Assembly (NCBI RefSeq): GCF_014656295.1
Contig: NZ_BNCD01000006.1
Span: 248,001 to 312,000, forward strand
Direction: 5' to 3'
Length of the DNA: 64,000 nucleotides
DNA from: Streptomyces sulfonofaciens
Lineage (GTDB): Bacteria; Actinomycetota; Actinomycetes; Streptomycetales; Streptomycetaceae
This document shows, piece by piece, positions 45,249 to 54,345 of this stretch (positions are counted from its first letter, which is position 1; the number at the start of each line of letters is the position of its first letter). The translations under genes and the position numbers were made by a program. Under the pieces are notes generated by a model. It saw nothing but the letters and a program-made list of their open reading frames with translations. It did not search any database and was not told the DNA's origin.

Positions 45249-46100
45249 ATGCCTGCCATCCGCCACCGGTTTGTGAACGTCGACGGCCTGAACGTGTTCG
45301 TGCGAGAGGCCGGAGAAGCAAGCGAGCCCACACTGGTGCTGCTGCCGGGGTACCCCTCCAGCACCGCGGCCTTCGTCCGTCTGATCGATCGCCTGGCTGG
45401 CGACTGGCACACCGTCGCCATCGACTACCCCGGCTTCGGCCCGTCGGACCCGCTGCCCGGCAGCCCCACCTTCGACAAACTCGCCGAGGTAACGGGCAAG
45501 ACCATCGATGCACTGGGCATCGGCGACTACGCGGTCTACATGTTCGACATCGGCGCCCCGGTCGGCTTCCGCATCGCCCTGGAGCACAACCAGCGGATCA
45601 AGGCGATCATCTCGCAGAACGCCAACGCCTACACCGAAGGCTTCGGCCCCGGCGCCGCGGCACTGACCGACTGGTGGCAGGACGAGGAAGCCGGGTCGGC
45701 AGCGGTAGACAGCTTGGTCAGCCTGGACGGCACCCGCCTGCAGTGGGGTATCGGCGCCCGCGATGCGGAGCACGTCAACCCCGATCAGGCCGTCGCCGAT
45801 CAAGCGGTCATCGACCTGCCCGGTCGCGCCGACTACATGAAGTCTTTGCTGTGGGACTACCAGAACAACCCGCCCCTGTACCCGGCATGGCAGGGCTGGC
45901 TGCGTGAGCGCCAGCCCGCACTGCTGGCCATCTGGGGCAAGAACGACCCCATCTTCATCCCAGCCGGCGCCGAGGCCTACGCCCGGGATGTCCCCGAAGC
46001 CGAGGTCGTCCTGCTCGACACCGGTCACTTCGCCCTGGAGGAAGAGGTCGACCAGATCGCCGCCCGCACCGGTGGGCTGCTGCACAAGGCATTCGCCTGA
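45249..46100 (+). CDS. Epoxide hydrolase/haloalkane dehalogenase-like alpha/beta hydrolase
   Basis: A 283-residue alpha/beta hydrolase. Near the N-terminus VLLPGYPSSTAAF forms the oxyanion region, and the nucleophile elbow YMFDIGAPVGFRIAL carries Asp100 rather than Ser, the mark of epoxide hydrolases and haloalkane dehalogenases. The cap domain includes NPPLYPAWQGWLRERQP; the acid is in IWGKNDPIFIPAGAE and the His in TGHFALEEEVDQIA. A GAGAGG site precedes the ATG. It is followed by the NmrA-like gene 166 bases later in the same direction, possibly as one unit. Confidence 0.85.
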   Translation: MPAIRHRFVNVDGLNVFVREAGEASEPTLVLLPGYPSSTAAFVRLIDRLAGDWHTVAIDYPGFGPSDPLPGSPTFDKLAEVTGKTIDALGIGDYAVYMFDIGAPVGFRIALEHNQRIKAIISQNANAYTEGFGPGAAALTDWWQDEEAGSAAVDSLVSLDGTRLQWGIGARDAEHVNPDQAVADQAVIDLPGRADYMKSLLWDYQNNPPLYPAWQGWLRERQPALLAIWGKNDPIFIPAGAEAYARDVPEAEVVLLDTGHFALEEEVDQIAARTGGLLHKAFA

Positions 46101-46266
46101 GCGTCAACGGCCACCACGCGGGTGTCTTCGCCATGCCTGCGGGCCGGCCGGAAGCCGATTCTCCCCTTCCGATGGACGTTCCCTCGCTCAACGACCGACC
46201 GCAGGCGCCCTCACCAAGGCCGCCACTCCCCCACAGAATTCGTCCCACCTCTCCAAGGAATGCATC

Positions 46267-47136
46267 ATGACCTCAGGTTCCGCACGCCCGACCTACGTGA
46301 TCCACGGTGTCAACGGCGCCCAGGGCGCCCCTGTCGTCGCTGCTCTCGCTGCAGCCGGCAAGTCCGTGACCGCCCTGACCCGCAACCCCAACGCCGTCGT
46401 ACGAGGCGCCCAGCGCGTCCTGGCCGCCGACTACTCCTCCGCCGCCGACCTGACCGACGCCTACCGAGGCGCCGAGGGGGTCTTCGTCCACCTGCCTGCG
46501 ATGGCCGCCAAAGAGGACCGCGAAACGTTCGCCCACAACATCCTCACCGCTGTTCGCCAGGCCCGCCCGGACCGCATCGTGTTCTCCACCAGCGGCTTCC
46601 CCATCGACCCAGCCATCGGCGGTGCCTTCGCAACGCTGGCCACCGGCTTGGCCGACAGCGGCGTGTCCCACGCGGTCATCGCGCCCGAACTCTACTTCGA
46701 GAACCTGCTGATGCCGTTCATCATCGACTCCGCGCGTGAGCGCGGCGTACTGCCCTACCCGATCCGGCCCGACTTCCCCGTCTCCTGGGCCTCCCACCTG
46801 GACATCGCCGACGTCGCCGCCGCCCTGCTCGACCGCACGGACGTCACCGGCGTGGTCTCCGTCGGCCAGTACCCGGCGGTCACGGGACCGGAACTGGCCG
46901 AGGCCTTCAGCACTCGGCTCGGCCGGAAGGTGGTCTTCACCTCGATCACTCCTGAGGAGTTCCGTGCTTCACTGGCTCCGCTTTTCGGGGAGCAGGCCGC
47001 CGCTCAGATCGCAAACAACTACGAGGCGATGAGCGCTCTGCCCGGCCGCTCGATCGCGCCGGAGACTTCCGCCCAGAAGCTGCTGGGAGTCACCCCCCGT
47101 ACGCCCAGCCAGTGGCTGGCCGACATCGGCATCTGA
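46267..47136 (+). CDS. NmrA-like NAD(P)-binding protein
   Basis: A 289-residue atypical short-chain dehydrogenase. It has the N-terminal dinucleotide motif VIHGVNGAQGAPVVAALAAA, VTALTRNPNAVVRGAQRVLA, IVFSTSGFPIDPAIGGAFA, ELYFENLLMPFIIDSARERG and a C-terminal DIADVAAALLDRTDVTGVVS. The Tyr-x3-Lys catalytic pair is not evident, as in regulatory NmrA proteins. AAGGA stands eight bases before the ATG. It may work as an NADP(H) sensor or reductase with the preceding hydrolase. Confidence 0.85.
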   Translation: MTSGSARPTYVIHGVNGAQGAPVVAALAAAGKSVTALTRNPNAVVRGAQRVLAADYSSAADLTDAYRGAEGVFVHLPAMAAKEDRETFAHNILTAVRQARPDRIVFSTSGFPIDPAIGGAFATLATGLADSGVSHAVIAPELYFENLLMPFIIDSARERGVLPYPIRPDFPVSWASHLDIADVAAALLDRTDVTGVVSVGQYPAVTGPELAEAFSTRLGRKVVFTSITPEEFRASLAPLFGEQAAAQIANNYEAMSALPGRSIAPETSAQKLLGVTPRTPSQWLADIGI

Positions 47137-47609
47137 CCAACGCCCCTGCCGGCTCCGGCCACGCCTTCACCTGATGCCCGAGAGTCCACGCAAAGCGGAA
47201 GCAGGTGGGCTGCCTGCCGACTACCTGTCGCGTGGCACGGGGCCGGGACGCGGGTGTGTCGTGCAGCTTCACCCGCGTCCGGAGGTGGTCGCGTCTCCGG
47301 CGGCACAACGAGCAGCCTCGTGGGTCCTGCACCGAAGGCGGCGCTGCTGATCCGTCGGCCGGCGCCCATGCCGCCCGACTCCCCGTTGAGCCGGTCGGTC
47401 AGCGGCAACCGGTGCCGTCGCGAAGCGTCCCAGAGGGCGCGGATTGAGCAGTGCCGCCTGCGCAGCGGGTCCCGCCGAAGCGAACGCGGCCGCCAAAGCC
47501 GACTCCAGTTCTGGATTCGGGACGGGCTCGATCATCTCGGAGCAACGGTCGAGATCCGTTTGGTGGTTCCGCCCGACCCCGTCGAGGGCGGAACCCTGCA
47601 GGCGTGCGA
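47137..47609. other. Convergent intergenic region
   Basis: About 470 bases between the NmrA-like gene and the peroxiredoxin gene. Some reading frames look faintly protein-like (a minus-strand run NPELESALAAAFASAGPAAQ near 47470-47520) but break off or have no ribosome site. It may be the remnant of a gene I cannot identify. Confidence 0.4.
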
Positions 47610-48089
47610 TCAGCCGGCGTGCTCCTTGAGGTAGGAGACCAGCCCGATGACGTCCTCTGGCACAAGGCGACCGATTGCCCCGTTGGAGTACACGGCAGTC
47701 AGGACACGACCGTCAGGACCGAGGACGAAGCCCGTGGACTGCAGATACTCAGGGTCTTCGTTGACGAATGCGCCTGTCGCCCGGGCGATCGCGCGAGCAT
47801 CCGCGCTGTGACCGACCGGGAAGGTCAGTTTGTGTTTCGCCACGAGCTCCTTCGTCGTCACCTCGCTGTCGACCGAAAGCGCGATGACCTTGATCCCTGT
47901 CTCCGCGAGCCGATCGCCCGCCCGTTGGAAGGCTCTGAGCTGCGCGTTGCAGTAGGGGCACCACGAACCGCGGTAGAAGAGGACGACACCGTATCCGCCG
48001 GCGAGTTCCTCACGGACATCAAGGGTGCCGCTCCCTGCTACGTTCACGGCCATGGCCGGAAAGGCATCGCCGGCATTCAAGAGACTCAC
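47610..48089 (-). CDS. Peroxiredoxin-like (AhpC/TSA) protein
   Basis: A 159-residue thioredoxin-fold peroxiredoxin. It starts SLLNAGDAFPAMAV and carries LFYRGSWCPYCNAQLRAFQR with the redox pair CPYC at about residues 44 and 47, then KVIALSVDSEVTTKELV, and RATGAFVNEDPEYLQSTGFV. It would reduce hydroperoxides with a thioredoxin-like partner. GTG 48089 is preferred because GAGAGG lies six bases upstream; an in-frame GTG at 48131 would add 14 residues. Confidence 0.85.
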   Translation of the reverse strand: MSLLNAGDAFPAMAVNVAGSGTLDVREELAGGYGVVLFYRGSWCPYCNAQLRAFQRAGDRLAETGIKVIALSVDSEVTTKELVAKHKLTFPVGHSADARAIARATGAFVNEDPEYLQSTGFVLGPDGRVLTAVYSNGAIGRLVPEDVIGLVSYLKEHAG

Positions 48090-48604
48090 GGTTTTCCTCT
48101 CGTCGAGAAGTCGATCGGTCGGGATGGACACACCTCGGACGTGATCGGATGCACATCAGCCCCGCTGTGTCCCGGCGGGGGCATATCTCGCCTTCAGGAC
48201 GCCTGGACAATCGTGGGCGTGAAGAAGGTTCCGTTCTCGTGAGGCGACGCAGTGCGCGTACGTACCGGCGCCAACCAGGCGAACGCACTCCATGAGTAGT
48301 GAGCCCCACGACCCGGGCCCGGCCGGTTCCCGAGCAGCACCGGTGATCAGAACAGCCCTTCCGCCCAAGGCCGTCCTGCCTCCTTCGATCACGGGTACGC
48401 CTGGCCTTCGAGCGGTCACGTCCTCCTATATGCGCCACGGGATCGCGGATGCTTACCAACGCAATGCAGCCCGCTGAAGTGGGGGTGCAGGTGTGCTCGA
48501 AGAACCGGAGGTGAAGCGGCCACAAGTCGCACCGTTGCAGGCCAGAGGCACCTTCTCGCGTGCGTGGCCACGGCTCGGACAGCCCACGCCCTGAAGTCTC
48601 GACG
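48090..48604. other. Intergenic region upstream of the peroxiredoxin gene
   Basis: About 510 bases containing the peroxiredoxin promoter and the 3' flank of the MarR gene. Minus-strand frames between 48160 and 48420 show no recognisable domain and no ribosome site. I see no confident gene. Confidence 0.4.
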
Positions 48605-49060
48605 CTAGTTCAGCCAGTCCACCGCTCGCCGCAGCAGGTCGAGGAGCTGATCGTGCTCCTCGGTCGAGAACAGCGCGAGTATCTGCTCGCTCACCGCGAC
48701 GGCCGCCGGGGCGAGGCGGACGATGAGTTCCCGCCCCTCTTCGGTGATATGCACCACTTTGCGCCGCCGATCGCTCGCGTCCCGGGTGATACTCACCAGC
48801 CCTCGCCGGTTCAACCGTTCGAGCAGCGGGGCTGCGGTCGACTTGTCGAGATGGGCCAGAGCGCCGAGGGTTCCCTGATCCATGTCGCCGTGAGCGTCCA
48901 GGAGAGCCAGCACGGTGAACTGGGGCCCCGTGAGGTCCTGGTGCACTCGCTCGTACCAGAGTCGGGTGTGTATCTGGTTGAGCCGACGCGCCAACGGCCC
49001 CACGCCCTGGACGGCGTCGAGGGGGGCGCAGTGGGGCGGATCCTGCCGGCTCATGGTCAC
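48605..49060 (-). CDS. MarR-family transcriptional regulator
   Basis: A 151-residue MarR protein. GPLARRLNQIHTRLWYERVH forms the dimerisation region, then TGPQFTVLALLDAHGDMDQG, LGALAHLDKSTAAPLLERLN as recognition helix, and the wing GLVSITRDASDRRRKVVHIT. It is divergent from the alpha/beta hydrolase gene at 49378. An inverted repeat in the gap is a candidate operator. Ligand unknown; members sense phenolics, antibiotics or oxidants. Confidence 0.92.
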   Translation of the reverse strand: MTMSRQDPPHCAPLDAVQGVGPLARRLNQIHTRLWYERVHQDLTGPQFTVLALLDAHGDMDQGTLGALAHLDKSTAAPLLERLNRRGLVSITRDASDRRRKVVHITEEGRELIVRLAPAAVAVSEQILALFSTEEHDQLLDLLRRAVDWLN

Positions 49061-49377
49061 TCACTTCATCGCGGTTGCTTTAGGACGTACACCTAGCGTA
49101 TCTTGCCGAAAGGACGTGTACGTAGTAACTAATAGCGACGGGATGGTGCTGACAGGTGAGCTGTCACGGGTGACAACCGGAACCACCCGCGGACACCGAG
49201 ATGCGGTTCCACCTGAAGGCTGGAGGGTTTCTCGGCGCAATCATCCCTCGTCGCAACCCGCACTCGACGCCGAGCGCATACAAGAAGTGTTGTGCGATAC
49301 CGGATGACGTGCTGCCATTTCGCCTGTCGAGCACGTAAGCGAATTCGCCTTCTTATGCTTCCCCTTCGAGAAGGACC
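49061..49377. promoter_or_regulatory. Divergent promoter region of marR and hydrolase genes
   Basis: About 317 bases, lower in GC around 49062-49140 and 49300-49360. It contains the inverted repeat listed separately and direct copies of aggacgt. The leader of the hydrolase gene (agaaggaccatg) includes its ribosome site. No gene is present. Confidence 0.5.
49085..49123. promoter_or_regulatory. Inverted repeat, candidate MarR operator
   Basis: ACGTACAC at 49085-49092 and GTGTACGT at 49116-49123 are exact complements 23 bases apart. They lie 25-63 bases before the MarR start. The spacing, about three helical turns centre to centre, would suit two half-sites or two dimers. Direct repeats of aggacgt overlap both arms. 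Confidence 0.5.
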
Positions 49378-50109
49378 ATGATGAACCCCTCATCACCCAA
49401 GCCCACTATCGTGCTCGAACACGGGTCTTTCGAGGACGGGTCGATCTGGAACGGAGTCATCCAGCGGCTCCAGCGCGACGGCTACCCGGTTGTCGCCGCC
49501 GGCAACCCGCTGCGGGGCGTGGCAGTCGACGCCGCTTACCTGCGCAGCGTGGTGGACAGAATCAAGGGCCCTGTGATCCTGGTGGCCCACTCCTACGGCG
49601 GAGCGGTCATCACTGAGGCCGGCGCGGACGACCCGAAGGTCGAGGGCCTGGTCTACGCGGCCGCGGTAATGCCCGCGGCGGGCGAGAGCTGCATCCAGTT
49701 GATCAAGCGCTTCCCCGGTAGCTCGTTCCTCTCGTCCGTCGAGCAGGTCCCCTACACCCTGCCCGACGGAACCAGCGGGACGAACCTCTTCTACCAGGCC
49801 GGCAAGTTCCACAGCCAGGTGGCCGCCGATGTGTCCGCGAACGAGGCTGCCCTGATGGAAGCCACCCAACGCCCCATCGACATGACAGCCCTGAGCGAGA
49901 CGCTGACCTCCGCCGCATGGACGAACAAGCCGGTCTGGCAAATCATCACCACCCAGGATCTCGCCATCCCTCTCGCCGAACAGAGATTTGAGGCAGATCG
50001 TGCCCACTCCCGTGTCACCGAGGTGGACTCATCCCACGCCGTCACCGTCTCTCACCCGGACGTCGTGACCAACGTCATCGAACAAGCGGCCCGCGCAACC
50101 ATGCACTGA
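49378..50109 (+). CDS. Alpha/beta hydrolase
   Basis: A 243-residue hydrolase with VLEHGSFEDGSIWNGVIQRL as the oxyanion part, the Ser elbow LVAHSYGGAVITEAG with Ser72, the acid region IITTQDLAIPLAEQRFEADR and the terminal His in EVDSSHAVTVSHPDVV. It resembles the EstC/hydroxynitrile-lyase-like esterases often paired with MarR or TetR regulators. ATG 49378 (or 49381) follows agaagga. It is divergent from the MarR gene. Confidence 0.88.
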   Translation: MMNPSSPKPTIVLEHGSFEDGSIWNGVIQRLQRDGYPVVAAGNPLRGVAVDAAYLRSVVDRIKGPVILVAHSYGGAVITEAGADDPKVEGLVYAAAVMPAAGESCIQLIKRFPGSSFLSSVEQVPYTLPDGTSGTNLFYQAGKFHSQVAADVSANEAALMEATQRPIDMTALSETLTSAAWTNKPVWQIITTQDLAIPLAEQRFEADRAHSRVTEVDSSHAVTVSHPDVVTNVIEQAARATMH

Positions 50110-50406
50110 CGGGAGTCTGCTGAACGGCGGTTCGTACGACATACCCTTCCAGGGTCAGGGAATATCTCCTCGCTTCTCCCTTATCCCTCCCCCGCGACGA
50201 CCATGCTGCGCGGCGACGCGGTAACCGGCGCCATGGACGGCCCAAGCCGACCGCAACCGTTGAAGGCGACCGCCGCGGCACCGTTCCAGAGACTGGGGCG
50301 ACTGCCGGAACGGGACAACGGGCCGGCGGCCCATCGGCCCGCAGGAGGACGTGAGATTGAAGAAGGCATCTCCTCTGCCGGCATACGAGGAGCGAAGAGG
50401 TGAGTC
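50110..50406. other. Gap upstream of araC-type gene
   Basis: About 300 bases. An AT-richer part at 50110-50190 and a gap of non-coding GC-rich DNA precede the AraC start. No operator was recognised. Confidence 0.4.
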
Positions 50407-51360
50407 ATGGATTCAGTGAGTCGTCTGTTGCACATGGCAGGGCTCGTGGCCAGCCTTGACGGCCACTTCCTGCTGGGTGAGGCCACCCGTCTCGACGTGC
50501 CCCGGTTCCGCGAGACTCAAGTGCCCTTCCATGTACTGCTGGAAGGCGAGTGCACGCTGGAGGTCGGCACCAGCCTGCTCGATCTGCACCCCGGAGATGT
50601 CGTGCTGATCCCAAGCGGTATTCCCCACCGCCTGACCACCCGGGGGAACGTCAGACCGCGCGGTACGGTCGAAACTCCCGGCGACGTCTTCGTGACCACA
50701 CGCAGCCAAGGCGGTGGAACGACGGTGATCGACATGTTCTGCGGTCACTACTCGTTCCGCACGGGCGCCGGCCGACTGCTTCTGCGGAGCCTGCCGGAAC
50801 TGGTGCACGTCCGCTTCGGACAATCAGATCACAGCGACGAGGTACTGCGGATGCTTGGTGACCTCATGCGCAGCGAGGCGCGGCGTGAAGGCGAAGGCAC
50901 AGCGGTGATCCTCTCGGCGCTGTCCACGGTCCTTCTGGCCATGGTGCTGCGAACCGTGCAGGGCAAGTCCGTCAAGTCCACGTTGTGGGCGGCGGCGGCC
51001 GGCGGCCGCGTCTCCCGAGCCGTCGAAGAGATGCTGAACGACCCGGGACAGAACTGGACGATCGACCGGCTCAGCCGTGTGGCGGCAATGTCACGTTCGG
51101 CGTTCCTACGGCACTTCACCCAGGAGACGGGGATGACCGTCGGTGGGTTCCTGACCAGGGCCCGGCTGATGGCCGCGGCCGACCTGCTCGGCACCACTGA
51201 TGCGACGGTCGCCACAATCGCCCGCGGGGTCGGCTACCAGTCCGAGTCCGCCTTCTCCCGTGCGTTTCGAACCGAGACAGGAACGTCGCCGGCCCGGTTC
51301 CGACGTGATCAGGCATCAGGTCGGACAGAGGGCAAGTCGAGGGGAGAACAGGTCAGATGA
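50407..51360 (+). CDS. AraC-family regulator with cupin domain
   Basis: A 317-residue AraC/XylS protein. The N-terminal cupin-6 domain includes QVPFHVLLEGECTLEVGTSL, DLHPGDVVLIPSGIPHRL and DMFCGHYSFR. The C-terminal pair of helix-turn-helices reads WTIDRLSRVAAMSRSAFLRH then ATVATIARGVGYQSESAFSR. An AGAGG site lies six bases before the ATG. It is 235 bases upstream of the flavin oxidoreductase gene in the same orientation and probably regulates it. The closest described group senses reactive carbonyls or aromatic compounds. Confidence 0.92.
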   Translation: MDSVSRLLHMAGLVASLDGHFLLGEATRLDVPRFRETQVPFHVLLEGECTLEVGTSLLDLHPGDVVLIPSGIPHRLTTRGNVRPRGTVETPGDVFVTTRSQGGGTTVIDMFCGHYSFRTGAGRLLLRSLPELVHVRFGQSDHSDEVLRMLGDLMRSEARREGEGTAVILSALSTVLLAMVLRTVQGKSVKSTLWAAAAGGRVSRAVEEMLNDPGQNWTIDRLSRVAAMSRSAFLRHFTQETGMTVGGFLTRARLMAAADLLGTTDATVATIARGVGYQSESAFSRAFRTETGTSPARFRRDQASGRTEGKSRGEQVR

Positions 51361-51594
51361 CGATGGTGCCGGCTGACCCGCTCCAGGACGTGGAAGCCCA
51401 CCCGGACGAGGGCTCACCACACGGCCCCCGCACCGGTATGGCAGGGCAGGCCAGCAAAACGAGTAGCCGTCGGGATGGGTTTCCCACAGCAGCAGGGATG
51501 AACGTTGCCTCCCGGCTCATGCTTCGCCACGCACCCGGGTGCCACTCAGGTGGCCACCCAGCCTCTTGCACGAACGGAACTCGGGGAGACAGCC

Positions 51595-52719
51595 GTGGAA
51601 CAACTGAACGGGCAGCACACCGGCACTGAAGATTTGCTGTTCACCCCCTTCGACATTGGCGCTGTCAGACTGAGAAACCGGACCGCGCTGTCTCCCATGA
51701 CGCGCATAAGTGCCACCGAGACCGGCCTCGTGACCGATCTAAACACCCGTTACTACGCGGGCTTCGCACGGGGCGGATTCGGGTTGATCATTACTGAGGG
51801 CATCTATCCGGACACCGAGTACAGCCAGGGGTACCTGCATCAGCCCGGGCTTGCGACACCAGAACACGCCAGGGCATGGCGACCGGTGGTGGAGTCGGTG
51901 CACGCCGAGAAGAGCGCCGTATTCGCCCAGCTCATGCATGCGGGCGCACAGTCACAGGGGAACCGCTACCGCGATGAATCGGTCGGCCCGTCGTCCGTGG
52001 CTCCACGCGGCAATCAGATCGCCTTCTACCGGGGTGCCGGCCCCTACCCCACCCCCAGACCCTTGGATGCACATCAGATCAGGGACATTCGTCGCGGCTT
52101 CGCGGAAGCAGCCCGCAATGCCCTGGCCGCGGGTTTCGACGGGGTCGAGCTGCACGGCGCCAACGGCTACCTCATCGATCAGTTCCTCACCGACTACCTC
52201 AACCACCGGGAGGACGCCTACGGCGGCACCGTCGAGAATCGGGTGCGTCTCGCCGCCGAGGTCCTGGACGAGGTGCTCCAGGCCGTGGGTTCGGAGATCG
52301 TGGTCGGTATTCGCATCTCCCAGTCGAAGGTCGGCGACTATGACCACCGATGGGCCGGCGGCGAGGAGGACGCCGAGGCGATCTTCACCACGTTGGCCCG
52401 TACCGGTGCGCACTTCGTGCACACCACCGAGTACCGGGCCCTCCAACCCGCGTTCACGAACAGCACCGCGACACTGGCAAGCCTTGCGAAGAGGTTCAGT
52501 GGGCTTCCGGTGATCGTGAACGGCCACCTGGGGGACCCGAGGGCTGCCCGGTCCGTACTGGAATCCAGAGCCGGCGACCTCGTCGCGATCGGCAAGGGTG
52601 CTCTGGCCCAGCGTGACTGGCCCCGACGCGTACGCGATGGGTTGGAGATCGCCGGCGAGCCGCACCCCGACACGTTCCGTCCACTCGCCACTATCAAGGA
52701 CTGGGAACTGGAGCTATGA
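51595..52719 (+). CDS. Old-yellow-enzyme family NADH:flavin oxidoreductase
   Basis: A 374-residue FMN TIM-barrel enzyme. It begins LLFTPFDIGAVRLRNRTALS then PMTRISATETG, FGLIITEGIYPDTEYSQGYL, FAQLMHAGAQSQGN, GFDGVELHGANGYLIDQFLT and YLNHREDAYGGTVENRVRL, all OYE hallmarks, with PVIVNGHLGDPRAARSVLES near the phosphate site. Such enzymes reduce alpha,beta-unsaturated carbonyls or nitro esters. The GTG at 51595 is preceded by GGGGAG. It may be co-transcribed with the following MBL-fold gene, 155 bases away. Confidence 0.9.
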   Translation: MEQLNGQHTGTEDLLFTPFDIGAVRLRNRTALSPMTRISATETGLVTDLNTRYYAGFARGGFGLIITEGIYPDTEYSQGYLHQPGLATPEHARAWRPVVESVHAEKSAVFAQLMHAGAQSQGNRYRDESVGPSSVAPRGNQIAFYRGAGPYPTPRPLDAHQIRDIRRGFAEAARNALAAGFDGVELHGANGYLIDQFLTDYLNHREDAYGGTVENRVRLAAEVLDEVLQAVGSEIVVGIRISQSKVGDYDHRWAGGEEDAEAIFTTLARTGAHFVHTTEYRALQPAFTNSTATLASLAKRFSGLPVIVNGHLGDPRAARSVLESRAGDLVAIGKGALAQRDWPRRVRDGLEIAGEPHPDTFRPLATIKDWELEL

Positions 52720-52874
52720 CATAAACACCGGGGCGGAACGCAAATGGGACTCGAACGAGTACTTCCCGACGGTCGTGCGGCCCACCCGGAAGTGGCTGAA
52801 GCACTCGCCGCCGGCAGGCGGATACAAATTCCACCGAGCCGACAGCAGACCTATCCATAACGGAGATGCAGATC

Positions 52875-53762
52875 ATGCAGCAGAAGAACAGGCCCTTCGA
52901 ACTTGCACATGTACAGATGCGCGCCGTCGAGCTCGGTGACGGGGTCCACGCAGTCATGGCAACAGACGTCGACGAAACAGACCACACGGCGACCAACGCC
53001 GGCTTTGTAGTCGGCAGTTCGGGCGTGTTGGTGATTGAATCACTGACCAACGGCCGCTTGGCGTCCCAAGTAATGGGCGAAGTGCGCAAAGTAACCCCAC
53101 TACCCATTCGATTCCTGGTGAACACCAGTTACCACGGCGATCACTGCTTTGGGAATTTCGCCTTTCCTTCGCAGACGGTGATCATTCATCATACGGCGAC
53201 CAAGCGCGTTATCGATGAGCGCTTCGAAAAGGATCGGGCCTTCATGATCGACTTGCTCGGCACAAATGCCGGAATCGAGGAGGCGGTAGCCCGCTCGGCG
53301 GACATCACAGTCTCCAGCTCATGCTCCCTGGACCTGGGAGGCAAACATGTGGACATCGAACACATCGGTTTCTGCCAAACGGACGGCGACCTGATCGTTC
53401 GCATGCGCGAGGACAACATCCTCTTCGTGGGAAACATGCTGCAGGCACCGCCTCCGGCATTCCCGTGGCTGTTGGACGGGCGAGCCGAAGAAGCGCTCAT
53501 CACCTACCGCCGCCTGTACGACATCGTCGATGATGACACTCTGATCGTGCCTGGTCACGGCAGGACCATGCGTCGCGCCGACATCATTCACTCGATCTCT
53601 TACATTGAGAAGCTGTGCGGCCTGGCAAGGGATGTCCGGAGTAGGGAACTGCCGACCGACCAGGTCAACGAGGCGCTCGCGATGAAGGAGTACAGCGACT
53701 ACAGCATGTATGAATTCATCCACTTCCAGGTGAATATTCCCGCCGTACTGAACACGAAGTGA
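52875..53762 (+). CDS. MBL-fold protein of a non-canonical subfamily
   Basis: A 295-residue metallo-beta-lactamase-fold protein. VELGDGVHAVMATD and VVGSSGVLVIESLTNGRLAS start the fold. The metal loop reads NTSYHGDHCFGN, so the first His of HxHxDH is Ser. Later IGFCQTDGDLIVRMREDNIL then FVGNMLQAPPPA replaces the usual bridging Asp with Asn, and LIVPGHGRTMRRADI supplies a His. These changes define a subfamily that I recall among uncharacterised cyclase/hydrolase-type MBL proteins. GGAG stands nine bases before ATG 52875. AT content is higher than in neighbours. Confidence 0.85.
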   Translation: MQQKNRPFELAHVQMRAVELGDGVHAVMATDVDETDHTATNAGFVVGSSGVLVIESLTNGRLASQVMGEVRKVTPLPIRFLVNTSYHGDHCFGNFAFPSQTVIIHHTATKRVIDERFEKDRAFMIDLLGTNAGIEEAVARSADITVSSSCSLDLGGKHVDIEHIGFCQTDGDLIVRMREDNILFVGNMLQAPPPAFPWLLDGRAEEALITYRRLYDIVDDDTLIVPGHGRTMRRADIIHSISYIEKLCGLARDVRSRELPTDQVNEALAMKEYSDYSMYEFIHFQVNIPAVLNTK

Positions 53763-54157
53763 GCCGCACTGCATTCCGCGACATTTCCGATGCATCTCCG
53801 CGAACCGGCCAGAATGATTTCGTAACCGAAAAATAGCTGTCCTTGAACGGGCGATGACACCATGGCGCCTGGCGGGCGGTGGTCAGCCTGCGGATCGGCG
53901 ACGGCGCGGTCGGCCGTACCGCCGCGCCGCAGCACCGACCGGATGCTCACCAGTGCCGGGCTGACGTCTGAGCGGGGCAGGCTGGTGGATCAGTCGTGAG
54001 GACTCACCGGATGTCAGGAGAGACACGGCCGGTTTCCCAGGAGCGCTCCCGTGATCAGGCGCGGCGGCTCCCCGCCGGTTCTCAAGGTCGTCCTTCCCTC
54101 CGACGACGCCGCCAGAACCCCCGGGCCAGGAATCAGTATTCCACCGTTCCACTCGTT
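53763..54157. other. Intergenic region next to the first IS remnant
   Basis: About 390 bases. The first 90 bases (attccgcgacatttccgatg, gaaaaatagctgtccttg) are AT-richer, the rest GC-rich. No gene with coding character and no hairpin of note. Confidence 0.4.
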
Positions 54158-54345
54158 ACAGTGAGCGTTTTCAGCGTTGCCTCTCCAGGGTGAGGACGGC
54201 TTTGGCGATGACGGTCCTGCGGTTGGGGATGGTGCGGGATCTGCGCAAGATCTGCCAGGACTTCAGTCGTGCCATGCCTCGTTCGACAGGTGCCTGGCCT
54301 GCGGCCAGGGCCCGGTTCCGGGCCGCGGTCAGGAGGGCACGCGCT
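54158..54345 (-). mobile_element. IS5-type transposase remnant (3' end only)
   Basis: This stretch is the reverse complement, with a few changes, of the right end of the element at 56817-57517. It includes the inverted-repeat core tgagcgttttcagc and the transposase C-terminus ending EATLKT-type sequence (TCRTRHGTTEVLADL). Only about 190 bases survive. It faces outward from the tetR-AKR module, mirroring the larger copy on the other side. Confidence 0.8.

Noticed and set aside
47269..47535. Minus-strand frame with NPELESALAAAFASAGPAAQ
   Set aside because: Coding character covers less than half the frame and no ribosome site or family match was seen.
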